The position numbers and the translations under genes are program-made. Shown here one piece after another: positions 58,893 to 64,000 of a DNA stretch of 64,000 bases. The stretch spans positions 12,047,287 to 12,111,286 of the forward strand of contig CM053264.1 of assembly GCA_028583405.1 (NCBI GenBank). Direction: 5' to 3'. A model generated the notes under the pieces. That model was given only the letters and a program-made list of their open reading frames with translations. It was not told where the DNA came from and did no database searches. How positions within the stretch are numbered: position 1 is the stretch's first letter; the number at the start of each line of letters is the position of its first letter. Source of the stretch: Pogonophryne albipinna (Eukaryota; Chordata; Actinopteri; Perciformes; Artedidraconidae).

Positions 58893-61273
58893 CTAAGTTG
58901 GACTTGCGTTTGTTTCACTTGTGTTCGTTTCACTTGTGTTCCTTGGGATGCCTCCCTCGCGCTCTGGAGCATAACGAAGCCACTTCTTCACAGTTTCACT
59001 GAAGCCATTGTGGGTCAGCTTGCGGTCGAACTGCCGAGCAGCAGCTGAAAGACAAGATTACAAAAATAACCGTGAGGAAGAGAGAGTGTGTGTATCTCAT
59101 ACAACTTCTGTTATAATAAGAAAATCACTCTCACTCTGTACAGTAACACAAGCTACAGTCAGCAGCCAGTTTGCTAAAAGACTGGACTGGAAAGAGGAGC
59201 AAACGGCTAGCCTGGCTCTATCCAGGTAATAACATTTGCATCCGAGCACCTCTAAAGCTCACTAATTAGGTTGTCTTTTTTTGGTTTATTTCTTATAGCT
59301 TCACCATCACCTGATTCCAACCTAACCTTTTTTGTTAGATTAAGTTCATGCTTTATTCTTCAACAGGGGATTACAGAGAGACATGAAACAAGGGCAGAGA
59401 AGAGACATAAAATACATTATAGGAGTTGGATTCAAACTCGGTAGTTGGTACTATATGGCTCACAAAGAGCATAATTATGTTCTGAATCACCATCAGTCAC
59501 ACCTCACTCCCTAAACTTAAGCTAATAAGTAGTTTGCAGGGGAGGAAACTCACCAAACATGCAGTCTTGTTCCTTGAATGGCTTCTTGCTGCTGCAACGC
59601 TTGTCTTTCTTTCCAGCCTAAGGCTAAGGCGTTAGTCAGAGCAGTTGCCAGCATCCGTCTGATCAGGTTCTCTGAATTGGTGCCTCCTACCAGAGCCAGA
59701 CGAGCAATCTAAATCAGACGAGAGAAACAAATAGGCCACTGCTTTAACTGTTGTATTGAGCTACGTTCTGTGGGACATACGTTAGAAACAGCACAACAGC
59801 ACTCTTATTTCATACACAGAGACCAACTTTGTTTTTTATACACTTGATACACTGATATTCCAGCCCATGGTATTCAGTCAAGTTCATGCCAGTCGTTATG
59901 TTTAACCACTTTAACCCTGGTGTCCCAATTTTGGTCATGTCAATATAAATGTTAGATGTAAATGTTACTACAATTATATGTGGTTGAGTAGCTAAGACTA
60001 GAATTATTTGTGGTTGAGTAGCTAAAGGGCAATAACTAAGCACATTTTGACCGCACTGATATTATCCACATTTCATAAAGCCCATGTCACACTGTCCCGA
60101 AGTTGACACCCGATGGACACACGAATATGGAATTGTGAATTTCGCACAAAGATGGCCCCGAACCACACACGAAGGCAACATTTACATTACATTTAAGACA
60201 TACAACTGCAACGAAAGTAACACAAACAATTATGTTAAAGTACTATGATACTGTACTTATATCTTCAGACTTTGTTCTTTACTTTCTCCGTCTTTATATG
60301 TAGAAGATATTACGTTTTCTCCATCATGTTGTTGTTTCCATAGCAACAACAACTTCCTGTCAACTTGCCTTCAAAATAATATATTATATCCTTTTCAGTT
60401 TCACAGAACACAAATTGGTTTATTTACATAATATGTTTGCATGATTTTGTTGTGCAATAAAACAACCAGATGGACACACGATAAAGGAAATGTTCAAATT
60501 CGGCTCTGATCGTAGCAACATCGGGCCATTCGTGAGGGCAGCTTAAGCCTTCGTATGACCGCCGGCGGAGTTTCTCAGGCTCCGGCAGCAACTTCGTAAG
60601 TGGTGGCAAACTCTTTGACATGCCAAAAAATAGCCGAAGGACCTTGCGAAGGTTCATTTTCGTGTTGAATTCGTGTGTCAATTTTGCCCTTCGTAAGGCC
60701 ATCGTGAGGGCATCTTGTTATCATCGGTACCATCGGGCATTCGCCCCGATCAGAGTGAGGGCGAATGCACCGATGATAACACGAAGATGACACGACTTGA
60801 CAAGATGCCCTCACGAGTGCCTTATGAAGTTGCCGCTCATGAAGTTGCTGCCGGAGCCTGACAAACTCCACCAGCGGTCATACGATGGCTTAAGATGCCC
60901 TCACGAATGGCCCGATGTTGCTACGATCACAGCCGAATTTGAACATTTCCTTTATCGTGTGTCCATCGGGTGTCAATTTCGGGACAGTGTGACAGGGGCT
61001 TAAATGAATGCAGTTCAGTCTGTCAAATTACCATCTTTTGACGGACTGATTCATTCTTCAGCAATGATTCAGCCTCATTGAAGTCGTCTTCATTGGCGAT
61101 TGGCAGCTGGATGGGGAACATATGGGTTGTGGCTGACCCTGGTCCCTGACTACCAGCCGTGGTCATGTTGCCCTCTGCCTACTCATTCTTGATGAACTGC
61201 ATATCTCTGGACAGGCCCTTTACCACCACAAGTACTTCAGCGAGCATTGAAGTCATCTTCTGGATGGCAATGT
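58893..61273 (-). pseudogene. DUF4806-like gene, last three exons, damaged
   Basis: Minus-strand exons 61273-61032, 59708-59554 and 59043-58893 have consensus AG acceptors and GT donors. Exon 1 reads AIQKMTSMLAEVLVVVKGLS, then a TAG, then MFPIQLPIANEDDFNEAE. Exon 2 reads IARLALVGGTNSENLIRRML, TALTNALA and, after a one-base shift, AGKKDKRCSSKKPFKEQDCM. Exon 3 reads WLRYAPEREGG and stops at TAG 58895. The IGG...RR...L..N.LA and W-L-R-x-A-x-x-R-E-G-G patterns are those of DUF4806 proteins, a family expanded in fish. Exon 2 is 155 nt; exon 3 phase requires 154, supporting a 1-base insertion. With the in-frame TAG this looks dead. Upstream exons were not found. Confidence 0.6.
60079..61000. mobile_element. 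Harbinger-like palindromic MITE in the DUF4806 intron
   Basis: Left end AGCCCATGTCACACTGTCCC and right end GGGACAGTGTGACAGGGGCT are inverted repeats. TAA flanks both sides (60076-60078, 61001-61003), the PIF/Harbinger preference. Most of 60465-60640 is complementary to 60835-60970, and 60690-60750 to 60755-60830, so the element is largely a foldback. An extra segment at 60130-60464 interrupts one arm. Confidence 0.8.
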
Positions 61274-61376
61274 CTTAAGAAAAATATAATTGAAAAGTGT
61301 AAAGTGAGAATTGAAAATAACCTGCAAATGACTCATGAGGAATTACACTAAGTCTAATAGACTTGCCTTTAAAAAG

Positions 61377-61612
<236 letters not shown>

Positions 61613-61620
61613 CGCGCACG

Positions 61621-63247
61621 TGTTGCTTTTGCTCAATTTGTAAAAATGTCCCTGATCTCCGGCTTACTCATCAATCCGTGTGCAGGAAACGCTGATGAAA
61701 ACATCATTTTGTGTGAGTTTAATTTAAATAGCAAGTATCAAATTGAGTTCATCCAATGTGGAAGCTGTCAATCAAGCCCTAAAACTCCCTTTTAAAATAC
61801 TAAGTAATAACTCTAATCTCCCATGGTACAATTAAATAAACAGATTAAACAATTGGGAAACAACCGTTTCATTATTAAACTTTCAAAATGTTGAGCTGTT
61901 GTCCAGTCTGTGCTAAGCTCAGCTAACAAGCTACTGGCTGTAGCTCCATATTTTAAAGAGTATACTTTTAAAGCAAGTATTTTCAGCAATTGCTCCATTG
62001 TTAGCTGATTTTACATTTTAAAAAAGTGATTAACTTTGTTGTTTTAATTGATGCAGTGTTTACATTGTGCATGTGCTTCCACCCCCCTGCTCCTTTTCAA
62101 CTATTCAATAATAATTGTGCAAGTTTAAATGAGATGAATAAATATTTAAGATGAGTGTAGCCTACATGTTAGTTTTAAGTATAAGGAACAATTAGATGCT
62201 AACACTGAAATAAAGTTTTAAATGCATGACTTTTACTCTGGCTACTTTTAGCCTACTAAAAAACCATGTGGACTATCTTTTTATTTTACCACCATCATCA
62301 TCATCATCATCATCTTCCTCAGAGCGTGTTTTCCCGCCTCCAGGTGATGATGACGGTGCTGCAGTGGGCGGAGTCTCACGCTCCTCTTAATAGGCTGAGG
62401 ACCATGTGAGACCAGGCTCAAACTCGCGTGACAGTTAACTTTTCCTCACGAGACGGAGAGCAACAGCTTGCAGGTGAGTCTCATCATCAGACTTCAGTTT
62501 AAAGTAAGCCTTAAGTATCGCGATAGTTTAATTTAACATTCTGTGTTTAATTCATTAAGAGTTGTGTCTAGTATGTTAACGTTGTGATGGAAGGTGTTTT
62601 GTAGAAAAATCGAGAATTGGTGTTAATTAAAAAACCAGCTGCAGTCATAAATCATTACTGTATTATAATAATAATAATAATAATAATAAGCATGTAATGG
62701 CATAAAAGTACCCTATAAATTGCGGTATATTGTAGGTTATATACCTATAAAAAAATCTATTTTATAAAGGATTAATTTAACATTGAATTCTTGTTGTAAA
62801 ACACGGACATCATTTACTACAATTCATCAGAGACTTTGAGGGTTGAGTGATTGATATACAAATTATCATATTGTGAATTAATTATTCCTTTTAGTGAAAG
62901 TGCAGCAACACTAAAGTATTGTAAAAAAGACGATTAAATTAAAAGACACCTGTGGCTGCAGGACAGTTGGAGTCAGAAGACAAAATGCAAATCAGAATTT
63001 AAATGCATTCAAACTCCATGTCTTGATATAAACCATGTGGTTGAAATGGCCCAGACACTGCCTTTGTTAGAGGGAACAGAATACAATGACAGTCAGAGAC
63101 GTGCACACATAGACTCTAGGTAGTGCTTGAGCACCTGCCCGTTTTGCCCTCTGGACAGCAATGTGCCCTTTTGAAAGTTCGTTTTTTACAGTGTACTGTA
63201 TGTGGCTCATGGTAACATCAATACATTCTGGATTAAAAGCTTCTAAT
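61621..63247 (+). repeat. Segmental duplication copy B (partner 5487-9187)
   Basis: Collinear with copy A but without the hAT at 5690-7731: CCCATGGT occurs once (61820-61827). Differences from copy A are few: single-base changes near 62350, 62469 and 62917, and repeat-length changes at the CAT, ATA and T runs. It ends in the terminal ~155 bp of the inverted hAT E2 family (from CAGAGACGTGC at 63093), where another element has inserted. The ORF at 61813-61998 minus mirrors 7713-7910 and has no known domain. Confidence 0.9.
62310..62490 (+). promoter_or_regulatory. Candidate promoter and noncoding first exon, copy B
   Basis: Same as 8230-8395: GGGCGGAGTCTCACGC, CTTAATAGGCTGAGG and a GCAG/GTGAGTCTC donor near 62472. 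The exon base before the donor block differs (AGCTTGCAG against AGCTCGCAG). If copy A is a real first exon, this copy implies a second transcript start reading out of the window. Confidence 0.35.
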
Positions 63248-64000
63248 TAGGGCTGTCAAACGATTAAAAAATGTAATCAGATTAATCACAGTTTAAAAAT
63301 TAATTAATCATGATTAATCACCATTCAAACTATGTCCAAAATATGCCATTTATTTATGTATATTGTTGTGGGAATGGAAAGATAAATGAAAGAAGGCGGA
63401 TATATCCATTTAACATACAGTATCTATGTTTATTATAACATTTTTCTGCCTGTCAAAATGAAAGACAGCCCACACACCTATCAATCATCAAACCGTGGGG
63501 TCTTAATTCATTACGTGTTGATTTCTATCAACGGGGGAGTACTTCAGGAAAGTCGACAGAGGGAGGGGGGGGGGGGCGGCGGCGGCTAGTGGAGTACTTC
63601 GTGACCACAGAGTGTGAACGTTGTGATCAGCTGTTTTAGCGCAGTTCTCCATTGAAGGGGGGGGGGGGGGGAGAAAGTCTCCCTCCGCAGCCGGTTGGCG
63701 TAGTTTTGGCACAATTCCGTTGTACAGACCGACGTTAACAGCAGCCCTGTCTGTGCACACGGAGACCGACTCTGTCATCCGGTGATCTAACCGCCTTCTG
63801 GAAAAGCTTCACAAGTACGTCGGTACGCAAATGCGCTTTGTGACACAAGTTTCAGATTACGCACATAACCTGCGTACCAGTTATGTGCACCCCTGTACTA
63901 CAGCAAAAGTATTCTCCGTCGGGACTTCCTGCAACAACACCGACATTATCAAAGATGTTGTATTGAGAAGACGATCACTACCTGACAAAAGTTTTCAAAA
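63248..64000 (+). mobile_element. hAT-type element E12, truncated by the window end
   Basis: Starts TAGGGCTGTCAAACGATTAA, a common fish hAT terminus, with ATTAATCATGATTAATCA palindromic subterminal sequence. It is preceded by CTTCTAAT (63240-63247), the expected left target duplicate; the right one is outside. Interior words at 63448-63530 and 63896-64000 match 15078-15345. G-runs at 63565 and 63657 are low complexity. No transposase domain is seen. Confidence 0.7.

Noticed and set aside
63386..63778. Small open frames in element E12
   Set aside because: They cross G-runs and have no domain or conserved partner at 15045-15345.

Overview
This window looks like teleost fish nuclear DNA. The evidence is a vertebrate solute-carrier gene with spliced exons, very long (TG)n/(CA)n microsatellites, and a dense mix of fish-type transposable elements: many hAT elements, Harbinger-like elements, L2, L1/Tx1 and RTE LINEs, a tRNA-derived SINE, and a Ty3/gypsy-type LTR element with Gmr1-like domain order. 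Well over half of the window is mobile DNA. The species cannot be named from the sequence.

Layout. 1-5.2 kb: intergenic DNA with microsatellites and no supported gene. 5.5-9.2 kb: copy A of a segment that recurs at 61.6-63.2 kb (copy B). It holds a candidate promoter plus first noncoding exon near 8.23-8.38 kb. Copy A carries a 2.04-kb hAT element (5690-7731); copy B shows the intact empty target. 9.0-24.75 kb: a second, inverted copy of that hAT family, inflated to 15.7 kb by nested insertions (other hAT elements, an intact two-ORF L2 LINE, and a hAT with an internal satellite), most of them framed by their own 8-bp target duplications. 25.1-25.5 kb: LINE endonuclease scrap.

26.18-30.81 kb: the one clear host gene, an SLC5A3-type sodium/myo-inositol cotransporter in four coding exons (708 aa, all phases consistent), with DNA transposons in its third intron. 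31.26 kb: a SINE whose tail matches the 3' end of an L2-type LINE at 49.7 kb. 33.2-34.9 kb: hAT remnants.

34.94-41.26 kb: a young, complete LTR retrotransposon. Its LTRs differ by one base in 362, and it has one 1599-aa gag-pol frame in which integrase precedes reverse transcriptase. 41.81-54.91 kb: one L1/Tx1 LINE with a 12-bp target duplication, broken up by (i) a block with a tyrosine-recombinase-like tail ORF, complex tandem repeats and five short palindromes, (ii) a 5'-truncated L2 LINE inserted in frame with the L1 endonuclease, and (iii) a hAT element. 55.19-58.56 kb: a near-complete RTE LINE with a 12-bp target duplication. 58.89-61.27 kb: three minus-strand exons of a DUF4806-like gene, damaged by a stop and a frameshift and carrying a palindromic Harbinger-like MITE in one intron. 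61.6-64.0 kb: copy B of the duplicated segment, then a hAT element running off the end.

The strongest leads are the copy A/copy B duplication, which predicts either a tandem second slc5a3 locus past the window or a haplotype duplication in the assembly; the unusual 42.4-46.0 kb block; and the nested order of insertions, which gives a relative history for the locus.
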